Assembly (NCBI RefSeq): GCF_004349195.1
Contig: NZ_SMLG01000002.1
Span: forward strand, 248,001 to 312,000
Length of the DNA stretch: 64,000 nt
From: Flavobacterium rhamnosiphilum
GTDB taxonomy: Bacteria > Bacteroidota > Bacteroidia > Flavobacteriales > Flavobacteriaceae
Reading direction: 5' to 3'
Below are positions 25,046 through 33,589 of this stretch, piece by piece (position 1 is the stretch's first letter; each line of letters opens with the position of its first letter). The notes beneath the pieces are model-generated. The model did no database searches and was not told the origin of the DNA. It saw only the letters and a program-made list of their open reading frames with translations. Made by a program: the position numbers and the translations under genes.

Positions 25046-25390
25046 ATGGTAGCTGTAACATCAAACGAGAATGAATTTGTTTTTGATATTCTCAGAAGTC
25101 ATAAATTTTGGGCTTTCGAAAATAAGATTAGAGTACCGAAAGATAAAATAATCCGAGCCTATCAAAGTAATGATGAATTTACCTTTTGGATCGGTTGGAA
25201 AATGCCCGGTACCCAATTACCATGGGTTATTACAGCTGGAACTTATATAAAAAAAGGAAAACGCAATTTTTGGGATGTTTGCAATAAAAAAAAAGCAATT
25301 ATTGTCGAACTCAAAGATTCCTATTACAATAAACTGATCATTGAAGTCGAAAATCCGGAACAAATAATGAACTTATTAAACACAAAATAA
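25046..25390 (+). CDS. PH-like small protein, function unknown
   Basis: A 114-residue soluble protein with the run FTFWIGWKMPGTQLPWVITAGTYIKKGKRNFWDVCNKKKAIIVELKD. This pattern (MPGTxLPxVITAGTY...FWDVxNxxKAIxIEL) is recognisable from bacterial proteins with a pleckstrin-homology-like fold, for which I know no defined role. It is translationally close to both neighbours (2 bp after YIP1-like, 1 bp before the hydrolase). Confidence 0.7.
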   Translation: MVAVTSNENEFVFDILRSHKFWAFENKIRVPKDKIIRAYQSNDEFTFWIGWKMPGTQLPWVITAGTYIKKGKRNFWDVCNKKKAIIVELKDSYYNKLIIEVENPEQIMNLLNTK

Positions 25391-25391
25391 A

Positions 25392-26795
25392 ATGAAAAAA
25401 TTAATACTGATTTTACTTACAGTTTTTACATCGTTAACTATTTACAGTCAAGACATCACTGGACAATGGAACGGAATTCTAAAAGTTCAAGGCATTCAAT
25501 TAAGACTTGTCTTTAACATTACGAAAAATGAAAACGGTTTTAGCGCTACAATGGACAGTCCTGACCAAGGCGCAAAAGGCATTCCCGTTACTACAACTGC
25601 ATTTGAGAATTCAAAATTGAAATTAGAAGTTGCCAACGCACGAATTGAATATAATGGAGAGCTAAAAGAAAAAGCTATAATTGGAACTTTTATGCAAAAC
25701 GGACAATCTTTTCCGATGGATTTATCTAGGGAAAAAACAGAAAAAAAAGTTCTTGTAAGACCTCAAGAACCAAGCAAACCCTATTCCTACTATTCAGAAG
25801 AAATCAATTTCGAAAACAAAAAAGATAAAATAGTTTTAGCGGGAACTTTAACTTTACCAAAAAAAGGAGGTAATTATCCCGTTGTAATTCTAATAAGCGG
25901 AAGTGGCCCTCAAAATAGAGATGAGGAATTAATGGGACATAAACCATTTCTCGTAATTTCAGACTATTTTACAAAAAATGGAATAGCGGTGTTAAGATAT
26001 GATGACAGAGGAGTTGCTCAATCGAAAGGAGATTTCAAAACTGCAACTTCGTTAGATTTTGCATCAGACGTTGAAAGTGCTATTGCTTATTTAAAAACAA
26101 GAAAAGAAATCAACAAAAATAAAATAGGCTTGGTGGGACATAGTGAAGGCGGAATTATTGCGCCTATGGTAGCCTCTAAATCGAAAGACGTGAATTGTAT
26201 TGTTTTACTGGCTGGGACAGGAATTCCAGGAGACCAACTACTTTTATTGCAACAGGAATTAATGAGTAGAGCTTCAGGAGTAAGCGAAGTTGATATACAA
26301 AATAGTATAGCCTCGATGAAAAGAGCTGTTGGGATTATAAGTAAATCAACAAATTCAGAACAATTAAAAATTGAATTGACGGAATACATTAAAGCAGCCA
26401 ATTCAAAAGGACCAGAAGAAATTGGAAAAATTAGTAAAGATGATTATATTAAATCCCAAGTGGATCAAATGACAAGTCCTTGGAATCAATATTTTATTAA
26501 ATATAATCCCGCGACAGCATTAGAAAAAGTAAAATGTCCCGTTTTGGCAGTGAATGGAGAAAAAGACTTGCAAGTTCCTCCGAAAGAAAATTTGACCGCA
26601 ATAAAAAATGCGCTTGAAAAGGGTGGAAATAAAAAAGTAACAATAAAAGAGTTTCCAAACTTGAATCATTTATTTCAAGAATGCAAAACGGGTTCCCCAA
26701 ATGAATATGCCGAAATCGAACAGACTTTTTCACCGACAGCATTAGACGAAATTACAAAATGGATACTAAACCAAAATAAAAATTCCCGCCAATAA
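25392..26795 (+). CDS. Exported alpha/beta hydrolase
   Basis: A 467-residue protein with a signal peptide (about 1-19, ending LTIYSQ), an N-terminal beta-rich domain (about 20-115, DITGQWNGILKVQGIQLRLVFNI) and an alpha/beta-hydrolase domain. The triad is Ser251 in VGHSEGG, Asp392 in VNGEKDLQVPP and His426 in FPNLNHLF. The oxyanion region reads PVVILISGSGPQNRDEE. Substrate unknown; peptidase and esterase activities occur in the family. It is the last gene of the DUF2089 cluster and starts 1 bp after the previous stop codon. Confidence 0.88.
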   Translation: MKKLILILLTVFTSLTIYSQDITGQWNGILKVQGIQLRLVFNITKNENGFSATMDSPDQGAKGIPVTTTAFENSKLKLEVANARIEYNGELKEKAIIGTFMQNGQSFPMDLSREKTEKKVLVRPQEPSKPYSYYSEEINFENKKDKIVLAGTLTLPKKGGNYPVVILISGSGPQNRDEELMGHKPFLVISDYFTKNGIAVLRYDDRGVAQSKGDFKTATSLDFASDVESAIAYLKTRKEINKNKIGLVGHSEGGIIAPMVASKSKDVNCIVLLAGTGIPGDQLLLLQQELMSRASGVSEVDIQNSIASMKRAVGIISKSTNSEQLKIELTEYIKAANSKGPEEIGKISKDDYIKSQVDQMTSPWNQYFIKYNPATALEKVKCPVLAVNGEKDLQVPPKENLTAIKNALEKGGNKKVTIKEFPNLNHLFQECKTGSPNEYAEIEQTFSPTALDEITKWILNQNKNSRQ

Positions 26796-26871
26796 TCTCT
26801 TTGTAAAATCACTTTAAGATGTAACAATTGTGTTCGTGCAGAGACTAACATTTAAAATAAAATCACACAAA

Positions 26872-28740
26872 ATGAAAAGAATATTTTTTGCACTAGCATT
26901 TGCTTCTGTTCTTTGGAGCTGTAAAACTGCCAGTACTTCAACTAATGATTCAAAATCTATTACTGATGTTGTAAAAGTTGCTGTTAATTTGAATGATGTA
27001 AAGGATGACAAAGTACTTGTCACGATTACATCCCCAAAAATCAGTATGGATGAAGTGACGTATAGCATTCCTAAAATTGTTCCAGGAACCTATTCTGTGG
27101 ATGATTATGGAAAATACATTGAGGATTTAAAAGCATTTGACTACAAAGGAAATATACTGCCAGTTACCAAAACTGATGACAATACTTGGAATATTAAAAA
27201 TGCCAAAACATTGGTAAAAATCACCTATTTGGTAAACGACACATTTGATACTGAAAAAGGTGGCGGTTTTGGCAAAAACGACATTTTTTCACCAGCTGGA
27301 ACAAACATTGATGCAGGAAAAAACTTTATGTTGAACATGCATGGTTTTGTAGGCTATTTTCAAGACAAAAAAGACCTTCCCTATACTGTTAGTATTGCAC
27401 ACTCAGAAACACTTTGGGGAGCCACTTCAATGACGGATCAAGATGCTAGCACAACGAATGATGTGTTTACAACACCTCGTTATGCTGAATTGGTTGAAAA
27501 TCCTATCATGTATGCTAAACCGGACTATACTACTTTTACAGTAGATGGTATGGAAATACTGATTGGTGTTTATTCTCCTACTGGGAAAGTGACTGCCGAA
27601 AGCATTACTCCTGAGATGAAAACCATGATGATTGCCCAAAAAACTTTTTTAGGAAAAATCAATGCAACAAAAAAATACAGCGTGTTGTTGTACTTATCAA
27701 GCATGACACCTACTGATGCCAAAGGATTTGGAGCACTGGAACATCCTACTGCAACAACTGTTGTTTTACCTGAAATGATGTTAAAAGAAGAATTGGTTAA
27801 ATCAATGAAAGATGTGGTTTCGCATGAATTTTTTCATATCGTAACTCCTTTAACGATTCATTCTAAAGAGATTCATTATTTTGATTACAACACGCCTAAA
27901 ATGTCAGAACATTTATGGATGTACGAAGGGGTGACGGAATACTTTGCTAACCTTTTTCAAATTAATCAAGGATTAATCACCGAAGAGGAGTTTTATACGC
28001 GTATATTAGAAAAAATTGAACATGCGAATGCCATGAATGACACGATGCCTTTTACAACAATGAGCGCTAATGTGTTGACAGAACCATACAAAACCCAATA
28101 CTTGAACGTATATGAAAAAGGAGCACTTATTGGAATGTGTTTGGACATTATTATCAGAGAAAAAAGTAATGGCGAAAGAGGAATTCTTGATTTAATGCAA
28201 AAATTATCTAATGAATATGGTGTTTCAAAACCATTTAATGATACGGAACTTTTTGCCAAAATAACTTCATTTACCTATCCTGAAGTAGGAGCTTTTTTAG
28301 CTACTTATGTATCTGGAGCAACTCCAATTCCTTACGAGACTTATTTGGCTAAAGTTGGCGTTACTAAATCCATGGAAAAAGTACCCGGTAATGTATTCTT
28401 AAAAGGACAATCACCATACATCACGGTGAATCAACAAACAAAAGAGATCATTGTAATCCCTAATATGGAGCTAAACGTTTTTTATACAAATTTAGGACTT
28501 AAAGGAGGAGACATTTTGATGTCTATAAATGAAAAACCGTACTCATTGGATAACATTTATGACATGATTACGGAGAGCCAAAACTGGAAAGAAAACGACG
28601 CTATCTCTGTTAAAATAAAACGTGACGGTAAGGAACAAGTAATCAAAGGAAAGGTAAAATTTCCTTATGAAGAAAAAGAAGGTCTTAAAGCTACTGATGC
28701 TTCAAAAACAACTTTGAAAGAAGCTTGGTTAAAAGCATAA
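26872..28740 (+). CDS. M61-family aminopeptidase lipoprotein with PDZ domain
   Basis: About 622 residues from the ATG at 26872 (an earlier Met adds 14 residues but splits the signal peptide). The lipobox is LWSC with Cys17. The zinc site is His318-Glu-Phe-Phe-His322 in VVSHEFFHIVTP, with the third-ligand region YEGVTEYFANL (Glu352/Glu356). A PDZ domain occupies the C-terminus (LGLKGGDILMSINEKPYS). M61 enzymes cleave N-terminal glycine from peptides. It should be attached to an envelope membrane. Confidence 0.92.
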   Translation: MKRIFFALAFASVLWSCKTASTSTNDSKSITDVVKVAVNLNDVKDDKVLVTITSPKISMDEVTYSIPKIVPGTYSVDDYGKYIEDLKAFDYKGNILPVTKTDDNTWNIKNAKTLVKITYLVNDTFDTEKGGGFGKNDIFSPAGTNIDAGKNFMLNMHGFVGYFQDKKDLPYTVSIAHSETLWGATSMTDQDASTTNDVFTTPRYAELVENPIMYAKPDYTTFTVDGMEILIGVYSPTGKVTAESITPEMKTMMIAQKTFLGKINATKKYSVLLYLSSMTPTDAKGFGALEHPTATTVVLPEMMLKEELVKSMKDVVSHEFFHIVTPLTIHSKEIHYFDYNTPKMSEHLWMYEGVTEYFANLFQINQGLITEEEFYTRILEKIEHANAMNDTMPFTTMSANVLTEPYKTQYLNVYEKGALIGMCLDIIIREKSNGERGILDLMQKLSNEYGVSKPFNDTELFAKITSFTYPEVGAFLATYVSGATPIPYETYLAKVGVTKSMEKVPGNVFLKGQSPYITVNQQTKEIIVIPNMELNVFYTNLGLKGGDILMSINEKPYSLDNIYDMITESQNWKENDAISVKIKRDGKEQVIKGKVKFPYEEKEGLKATDASKTTLKEAWLKA

Positions 28741-28863
28741 TTTTAAAAATGATTCAGGAAATCCCAATTTAGAAATAAATTGGGATTTTTTTTGTGAAAT
28801 TTGAACGCGTTACCAAAATCATTCCAACAATTTTCTTTATTTTGCGCCAAAATATAAACACCA

Positions 28864-28944
28864 ATGAAATCGTCATGATTCAATCCTAATCCCGAAGTTT
28901 CGGGACGGGACAAATCATAATAAAGAATGGCGATACCATGTTCC
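28864..28944. repeat. Dispersed palindromic repeat before the DUF4369 gene
   Basis: The unit opens ATGAAATCGTCATGATT and closes ATAATAAAGAATGGCGATACCATGTTCC, and the ends are imperfect inverted repeats. A CCCGAAGTTTCGGGA hairpin lies inside. A second copy is at 47394-47452. Both copies end 23-25 bp before a start codon. Confidence 0.6.
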
Positions 28945-28967
28945 AAAAAATCAAATTTTAACTTCAC

Positions 28968-29678
28968 ATGAAAAAATCTATTATTGCATTCGTTACACTC
29001 ATCCTATTGTCATCTTGTGACAAGAATGAATCAAAAACTAATTTACATATTACCGGAAATATTAAAGGATTAAAAAAAGGGACTTTGTATATCCAGCGAA
29101 TTGTTGATACTACACTGGTAGCTATTGACACAATCAATATCGACGGAAGTTCTACATTCGAAAGTGATCTGGACCTAAAATCACCTGAAATGCTTTATTT
29201 GTTCTTAGACAGAGGCGTGAGCAATTCCTTGGATAATAATTTATCCTTCTTTGCTGAGCCAGGAAACATAACTATTGAAACGAGTTTAGATCGTTATTTG
29301 TCTGATGCCAAAATTAAAGGGTCAAAAAATCACGAAATATTTGAAGAGTATAAAAAGATTAACACCCGTTTTACAGATGAAAGTCTTACTTTGATTGAAC
29401 AAAAATTTAATGCTATCAAAAGTCAAAACACAAAAGCAGTTGATAGCCTGAGTGCAAAACAAGATTCAAACATAAAAAGAAAGTATTTGTTCGCCACTAA
29501 TTTTGCATTAAACAACAGAAAATTCGAAGTGGCGCCTTATATCGCCTTATCAGAAATCTATGATATCAATATCAAATATTTAGATACAATTCAAAAATCA
29601 ATGTCACCTAAAGTAGCACAATCGCTTTATGGCAAAAAACTGACGGAATATATTGCCAGCATCAAGAACCAGAAGTAA
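28968..29678 (+). CDS. DUF4369-type lipoprotein without thioredoxin domain
   Basis: A 236-residue lipoprotein with lipobox LSSC (Cys17). Residues about 25-130 show the DUF4369 pattern: LHITGNIKGLKKGTLYIQRI, an IDTINIDGSSTF turn, YLFLDRG and FFAEPGNITIETSLDR. In many Bacteroidota proteins this domain precedes a TlpA-like thioredoxin domain; here the C-terminal half is helical and no CxxC is present. Probably attached to the outer membrane, role unknown. Confidence 0.8.
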   Translation: MKKSIIAFVTLILLSSCDKNESKTNLHITGNIKGLKKGTLYIQRIVDTTLVAIDTINIDGSSTFESDLDLKSPEMLYLFLDRGVSNSLDNNLSFFAEPGNITIETSLDRYLSDAKIKGSKNHEIFEEYKKINTRFTDESLTLIEQKFNAIKSQNTKAVDSLSAKQDSNIKRKYLFATNFALNNRKFEVAPYIALSEIYDINIKYLDTIQKSMSPKVAQSLYGKKLTEYIASIKNQK

Positions 29679-29719
29679 ACAGTTCTAAAGGCTGCGTTCT
29701 ATTCCATAATTAGAATAAA

Positions 29720-29758
29720 AAAAATCATCTTGCTGTATAACAAGATGATTTTTTTTTA
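29720..29758. terminator. Bidirectional terminator
   Basis: AATCATCTTG and CAAGATGATT form a perfect 10-bp stem flanked by an A-run and a long T-run. It lies between the convergent DUF4369 and DUF5362 genes. Confidence 0.88.
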
Positions 29759-29829
29759 TTTTATAAAGAAGAATAGTAATCCTGAGGCCTGCCGAACAAA
29801 ACCTCATCATTACCATATATAAAAGCTGT

Positions 29830-30294
29830 TTAAGCGTTATTAAAAGCTATTCCGGTAACAATCATCCCTACAAACATTAAAAGATACAGAGAGAAAATTA
29901 CCAGTGTCATAATTCCAATGAATTTGTAATGTGATTTTAAATATCCTAAAGAAGTAGTCAGTGTTTCGGAATCGTTGTTATTAAACGCTGCTTTGGCATT
30001 AGATGCAAATTTATTCAAGTAATACACCGGAAAGAAATAAAGTGCCGCAATAAGCAAATAAACGACAGCCATCACTATTCCAAAAGAAGAACCCATCATT
30101 CCCATTGCTGGATTCATTTTCCCCATAGCTGAGAATAATGTACCGGCAAATAAAGCTGCAAAAACAATAAAACCAATTCCTATGTAACCAAGAATTGATA
30201 AAAAATAAGCCCACTTTGCTGTTTCTTTTAAAAAGTCTTTTGCAGACTCATTTAGTTTCATTTCAAAATTCTCAATAACTGAATGCTCTTCCAT
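29830..30294 (-). CDS. DUF5362-like membrane protein
   Basis: A 154-residue inner-membrane protein with about four helices and a Gly/Met-rich loop (FSAMGKMNPAMGMMGSSFG). The order of an amphipathic N-terminus ending FLKETAKWAYFLSILGYIGIGF, then FFPVYYLNKFASNAKAAF and LTTSLGYLKSHYKFIGIMTLV, matches the DUF5362 family common in flavobacteria. No function is assigned. Confidence 0.8.
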   Translation of the reverse strand: MEEHSVIENFEMKLNESAKDFLKETAKWAYFLSILGYIGIGFIVFAALFAGTLFSAMGKMNPAMGMMGSSFGIVMAVVYLLIAALYFFPVYYLNKFASNAKAAFNNNDSETLTTSLGYLKSHYKFIGIMTLVIFSLYLLMFVGMIVTGIAFNNA

Positions 30295-30385
30295 AATTTA
30301 TTTTTTAGGTTAGATACCAAATTTAACAAAAAAATTATGACATTCAATTAAAACGGAATTGAATTCTCATTTTTATCAAAAACAA

Positions 30386-30415
30386 AAAACCACTTAACAA
30401 AAGTTAAGTGGTTTT
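30386..30415 (-). terminator. Terminator of tRNA-Thr
   Basis: AAAACCACTTAAC and GTTAAGTGGTTTT form a 13-bp stem with a 4-base loop. On the minus strand it follows the tRNA gene by 7 bp and runs into T residues. Confidence 0.85.
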
Positions 30416-30422
30416 ATTAAAG

Positions 30423-30496
30423 AGCCGGCGGAGGGACTCGAACCCACGACCTGCTGATTACAAATCAGCTGCTCTAGCCAACTGAGCTACGCTGGC
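30423..30496 (-). tRNA. tRNA-Thr (anticodon TGT)
   Basis: A 74-nt cloverleaf can be drawn on the minus strand: the acceptor begins GCCAGCG, the D-arm is GCTCAGTTGGCTAGAGC, the anticodon stem-loop is GCTGA-TTTGTAA-TCAGC, and the T-arm contains GGGTTCGAGTCCC. The anticodon TGT reads ACA threonine codons. CCA is not encoded. Positions 4 and 69 would pair A with C and positions 50 and 64 T with T, two mismatches. Confidence 0.95.
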
Positions 30497-30574
30497 GACT
30501 CATTACGGGTGCAAATATAAGTCTGAATTTCTATTTTCCAAAACAAATTCAAACTTTTTTCGCTTTTTTTTTGA

Positions 30575-30841
30575 CTACAATTCGTTGATTTTAGCAATCA
30601 ATTGATTAGCAGTTTGTTCCAATTCAACATTGATTTGTTTGAAGTGTGCTTTTTTATCTTCTACCTTTTTTGCGTTCACTTTAGTGATTAAAGCGTCAAA
30701 AGCAGCAATAGCTTCATCAATTAAATCATTAGTTTCTGTTGTTGGTTTTCCTGTTGTAGAAATTTCGAACAAGTAAACTGCTTCAATAATATCTCCTAAA
30801 ACGTAGTTGATGTCTTTTTTTAAATTCTTAACGTTTGCCAT
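30575..30841 (-). CDS. Conserved small helical protein, function unknown
   Basis: An 88-residue, predicted all-helical soluble protein beginning MANVKNLKKDINYVLGDIIEAVYLFEI and ending in a coiled-coil-like segment (HFKQINVELEQTANQLIAKINEL). It has a Flavobacterium-like codon pattern and an independent start. I do not recognise a named family. Confidence 0.75.
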   Translation of the reverse strand: MANVKNLKKDINYVLGDIIEAVYLFEISTTGKPTTETNDLIDEAIAAFDALITKVNAKKVEDKKAHFKQINVELEQTANQLIAKINEL

Positions 30842-30909
30842 TTTTATTTTTTTAAAATTTGAATTTTAATTTGCGTCTGCAAAAGTACACATAATCTTTC
30901 TATTACCGA

Positions 30910-31878
30910 CTATGAAATGTAAATTTCTAAAATTGAAGCTTTTCCATTGAGAATGAATGCGTTCATAGCGGCAGGAATCAAAACAGTATCTCCTTTTTTA
31001 TATTGCAATTTTGAATTGTTGTACTCCAGTTCAAATGATCCTTCTGTACACATATATACCGTAAAGGTTTTTCCAGATTTAGAAACCGAAATTTCTCCGT
31101 CTAACGGAATAAAATTCGTCGTAAAATAAGGACAATCAACAATTTCATTTGAATCGTTTATGTTCTTAGTATACTCTTTTTTAGTTTCTACTTTATTGTA
31201 ATTAATGGCGTCTAAAGCCAAATCAACATGTAATTCTCTAGTATTTCCATTGGCATCTACTCTATCAAAATCATAGAGACGATAGGTAATATCAGAAGTT
31301 TGTTGAATCTCGGCAACCACTAATCCGGCACCAATCGCATGAACCGTTCCAGTTTCCAAGAAAAAAACATCGCCTGATTTTACTTTTACAGTATCAAGAA
31401 TAGAAAGCAAGGTTTTGTTTTTTAGATTTTCTAAGTATTCATCGGCATTCGATTTTTCTTTGAAACCCACAATAATTCTGGCATTATCATCAGCTTGCAT
31501 GATGTACCACATTTCGGTTTTACCAAAGGAATTGTGGCGTCTTTTAGCCAACTCATCATTAGGATGCACTTGTATGGACAAATCTTCGCGAGCATCTAAA
31601 TATTTAAAAAGCAACGGAAATTGTTTTCCGAATCTGGCATGAACTTCCGTTCCTACTATTTCGTCAGGAAACCCATTAATAATTGCCGTCAATGATTTCC
31701 CTTTCCATTCTCCGTTGGCCACAACACTTACGTCATCTTCAACTGTAGACAACTCCCAACTTTCGCCAGTGATTGTTGACGTAATTGGTTTATTAAGTAG
31801 TGTTTTTAGTTTTTCACCGCCCCAAATTCTTTCTTTTAAAATGGGTTCAAATTGTAAGGGGTATATTTTTGGATTCAT
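30910..31878 (-). CDS. manA: Mannose-6-phosphate isomerase, class I (copy 2)
   Basis: A 322-residue type I phosphomannose isomerase, about 80% identical by eye to the protein at 4455-5432 along its whole length, including SIQVHPNDELAKRRHNSFGKTEMWYIM and the His-containing GTVHAIGAGLVVAEIQQ motif. No LacI-type palindrome precedes it, so it is more likely to be constitutive and to supply mannose-6-phosphate for polysaccharide precursors. It lies close to other housekeeping genes on the same strand. Confidence 0.93.
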   Translation of the reverse strand: MNPKIYPLQFEPILKERIWGGEKLKTLLNKPITSTITGESWELSTVEDDVSVVANGEWKGKSLTAIINGFPDEIVGTEVHARFGKQFPLLFKYLDAREDLSIQVHPNDELAKRRHNSFGKTEMWYIMQADDNARIIVGFKEKSNADEYLENLKNKTLLSILDTVKVKSGDVFFLETGTVHAIGAGLVVAEIQQTSDITYRLYDFDRVDANGNTRELHVDLALDAINYNKVETKKEYTKNINDSNEIVDCPYFTTNFIPLDGEISVSKSGKTFTVYMCTEGSFELEYNNSKLQYKKGDTVLIPAAMNAFILNGKASILEIYIS

Positions 31879-31923
31879 GTTTTTTTATTTACAAATTTTG
31901 TCAACTTAACTGATTGACCTACT

Positions 31924-32382
31924 CTATGAAACTAATTTTTTAATAGCTATGAGCGCTTTAGGAATATGTTTGGTGGCCAGCATGCTGTCAAATATCATTT
32001 GAATAACTCCATTTTTATCCGTTACATACGTCACTCTTCCTGGAAGCAATCCAAACAATCCAGAGGGAACTCCAAAAAGGTTTCTAATTTTCTTGTCATT
32101 GTCTGACAAAAGAATAAAAGGCAGTTTAAATTGTTTACTGAATTGTTGATGTGAACTGACGCTATCACTGCTGATTCCTATTACCTCAGCATCTAAGGCT
32201 GTGAAGTCTTCATATTGATCTCTAAAACTGCATGCCTCAGCGGTGCAGCCTGGCGTATTGTCTTTTGGATAAAAATAAATAACGAGAGGCTTGTGCCCCA
32301 CCATGTTTTGACTGTCAAAATCATTGCCGTTTGCATCTTTCGCTTTGAAATTGGGGATCGTATCGCCTACTTTTAGTCCCAT
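31924..32382 (-). CDS. bcp: Thioredoxin-dependent peroxiredoxin (BCP type)
   Basis: A 152-residue peroxiredoxin that reduces hydrogen peroxide and organic hydroperoxides. Peroxidatic Cys46 and resolving Cys51 occur in PKDNTPGCTAEACSFRDQYEDF, the CxxxxC arrangement of the BCP/PrxQ group. It starts inside the last base of the preceding pterin-synthase gene (TAATG overlap), so the two are translationally coupled. Confidence 0.93.
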   Translation of the reverse strand: MGLKVGDTIPNFKAKDANGNDFDSQNMVGHKPLVIYFYPKDNTPGCTAEACSFRDQYEDFTALDAEVIGISSDSVSSHQQFSKQFKLPFILLSDNDKKIRNLFGVPSGLFGLLPGRVTYVTDKNGVIQMIFDSMLATKHIPKALIAIKKLVS

Positions 32383-32792
32383 TATTCGCCTTTGTAGGTT
32401 ACAAAATTTCGTGGTGTTTCGTAAAGAACAACTTCTAATTCAAACTCAGGCTTGATTCTTTTTCTGATTTTATTCCAAATTACCACAACAATATTTTCGG
32501 CAGTTGGATTCAAATCCTGAAAATCAGGTACGTCAATATTCAGGTTTTTATGATCAAACTGATCCTCAACATCCTCTTTAATAATATCACTCAAGAATTT
32601 CACATCCATTACATAACCCGTTTCCGGATCAATTTCGCCGGTTACGCTTACTGTCAATTCATAGTTATGCCCGTGAAAATTAGGATTGTTACACTTCCCG
32701 AAAACAGCATCGTTTTGTTCGAAAGTCCAATCTTTCCTGTATAATCTATGTGCCGCATTAAAATGGGCTTTCCGTGAAATAGTAACTTTCAT
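32382..32792 (-). CDS. 6-pyruvoyl-tetrahydropterin synthase / QueD-family enzyme
   Basis: A 136-residue T-fold protein. Zinc ligands His15, His40 and His42 are in FNAAHRL and NPNFHGHNYEL, and the catalytic Cys34 sits in FGKCNNPNFHGHNY. The Cys and HGH are separated by five residues, as in 6-pyruvoyl-tetrahydropterin synthase; classical QueD enzymes have CxxxHGH. It therefore converts dihydroneopterin triphosphate either toward 6-pyruvoyl-tetrahydropterin or toward the queuosine precursor; I give no symbol for that reason. It overlaps bcp by one base. Confidence 0.88.
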   Translation of the reverse strand: MKVTISRKAHFNAAHRLYRKDWTFEQNDAVFGKCNNPNFHGHNYELTVSVTGEIDPETGYVMDVKFLSDIIKEDVEDQFDHKNLNIDVPDFQDLNPTAENIVVVIWNKIRKRIKPEFELEVVLYETPRNFVTYKGE

Positions 32793-32855
32793 AATTTCAG
32801 ATTTTAGTCCCGAAGCTTCGGGATCAGATTTCTCAAAGTTGCGAAATCTGAAATT
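32793..32855. repeat. Nested hairpin directly before the pterin-synthase gene
   Basis: AATTTCAGATTT (32793-32804) and AAATCTGAAATT (32844-32855) are perfect 12-bp inverted arms that enclose CCCGAAGCTTCGGG (32809-32822). The left arm abuts the start codon at 32792, so a transcript from idi would carry the hairpin in the leader. Confidence 0.65.
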
Positions 32856-32894
32856 TTTTTATGTTAATACACTTTTGAACCGTTATTTGCAATC

Positions 32895-33422
32895 TTATAT
32901 TTTATGTTCCTCAAGGAAATGATAAAACTCATCGAAGATAATTTTGAACCAAACGGTATACAACTCCGGATGAACTTCCATATCAATTTTCACATCCTCA
33001 ATTTTCATCCACTTCCAGTCTTCTACTTCCTCAGTATTTATTTCAGGCGCTTCATCATAATAACCAATCATGACATGATCGAGTTCATGCTCCGTCAAAC
33101 CATTATCAAAAGGAGCTTTGTATATAAAATGAAAGAGCTCTTTGAGTTCTGTTTTAAAACCCATTTCTTCAAATAACCTTCGGCTTCCTGCTTGAATATT
33201 TGTTTCTCCCTCGCGCTGATGACTGCAACAGGTATTGGTCCAAAGCAAAGGGGAATGGTATTTTTGATGTGCCCGTTGCTGCAACATGATTTCATTTTTA
33301 CTGCTTAAAACAAAAACTGAAAAAGCACGATGCAAAACCGCTTTTTCATGTGCTTCAAGCTTAGGCATCAACCCTATTTGCACATCATTTTCATTAACTA
33401 ATATTACGTTTTCTTCTAACAT
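32895..33422 (-). CDS. idi: Isopentenyl-diphosphate delta-isomerase, type I
   Basis: A 175-residue Nudix-fold enzyme that interconverts isopentenyl and dimethylallyl diphosphate for isoprenoid synthesis. The catalytic Cys region is LWTNTCCSHQREGE with Cys66 aligned to the active Cys, and the motif EEMGFKTELKE plus EVEDWKWM carries the acidic residues. The start LHRAFSVFVLSSKNEIMLQQRA is typical. Flavobacteria use the methylerythritol pathway or mevalonate pathway; either can use this step. Confidence 0.95.
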   Translation of the reverse strand: MLEENVILVNENDVQIGLMPKLEAHEKAVLHRAFSVFVLSSKNEIMLQQRAHQKYHSPLLWTNTCCSHQREGETNIQAGSRRLFEEMGFKTELKELFHFIYKAPFDNGLTEHELDHVMIGYYDEAPEINTEEVEDWKWMKIEDVKIDMEVHPELYTVWFKIIFDEFYHFLEEHKI

Positions 33423-33589
33423 ATAAATCTATTACTGGTCAAAAATACAAAAAAGATAATTAGGTACGGGGGCTTTAACGTTCTGTTTCGATTTGTTGAA
33501 GCGGAATTATTTCAGGGCTGTCCAAATAAAAGTGACGCCATACTTTCAAAGATTCTTTTGTATTTTTATACCAAATTATAAATAGCACC

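Noticed and set aside
28743..28967. 74-residue frame on the minus strand
   Set aside because: It covers the palindromic repeat and the promoter region of the DUF4369 gene and looks like chance translation of repeat DNA.
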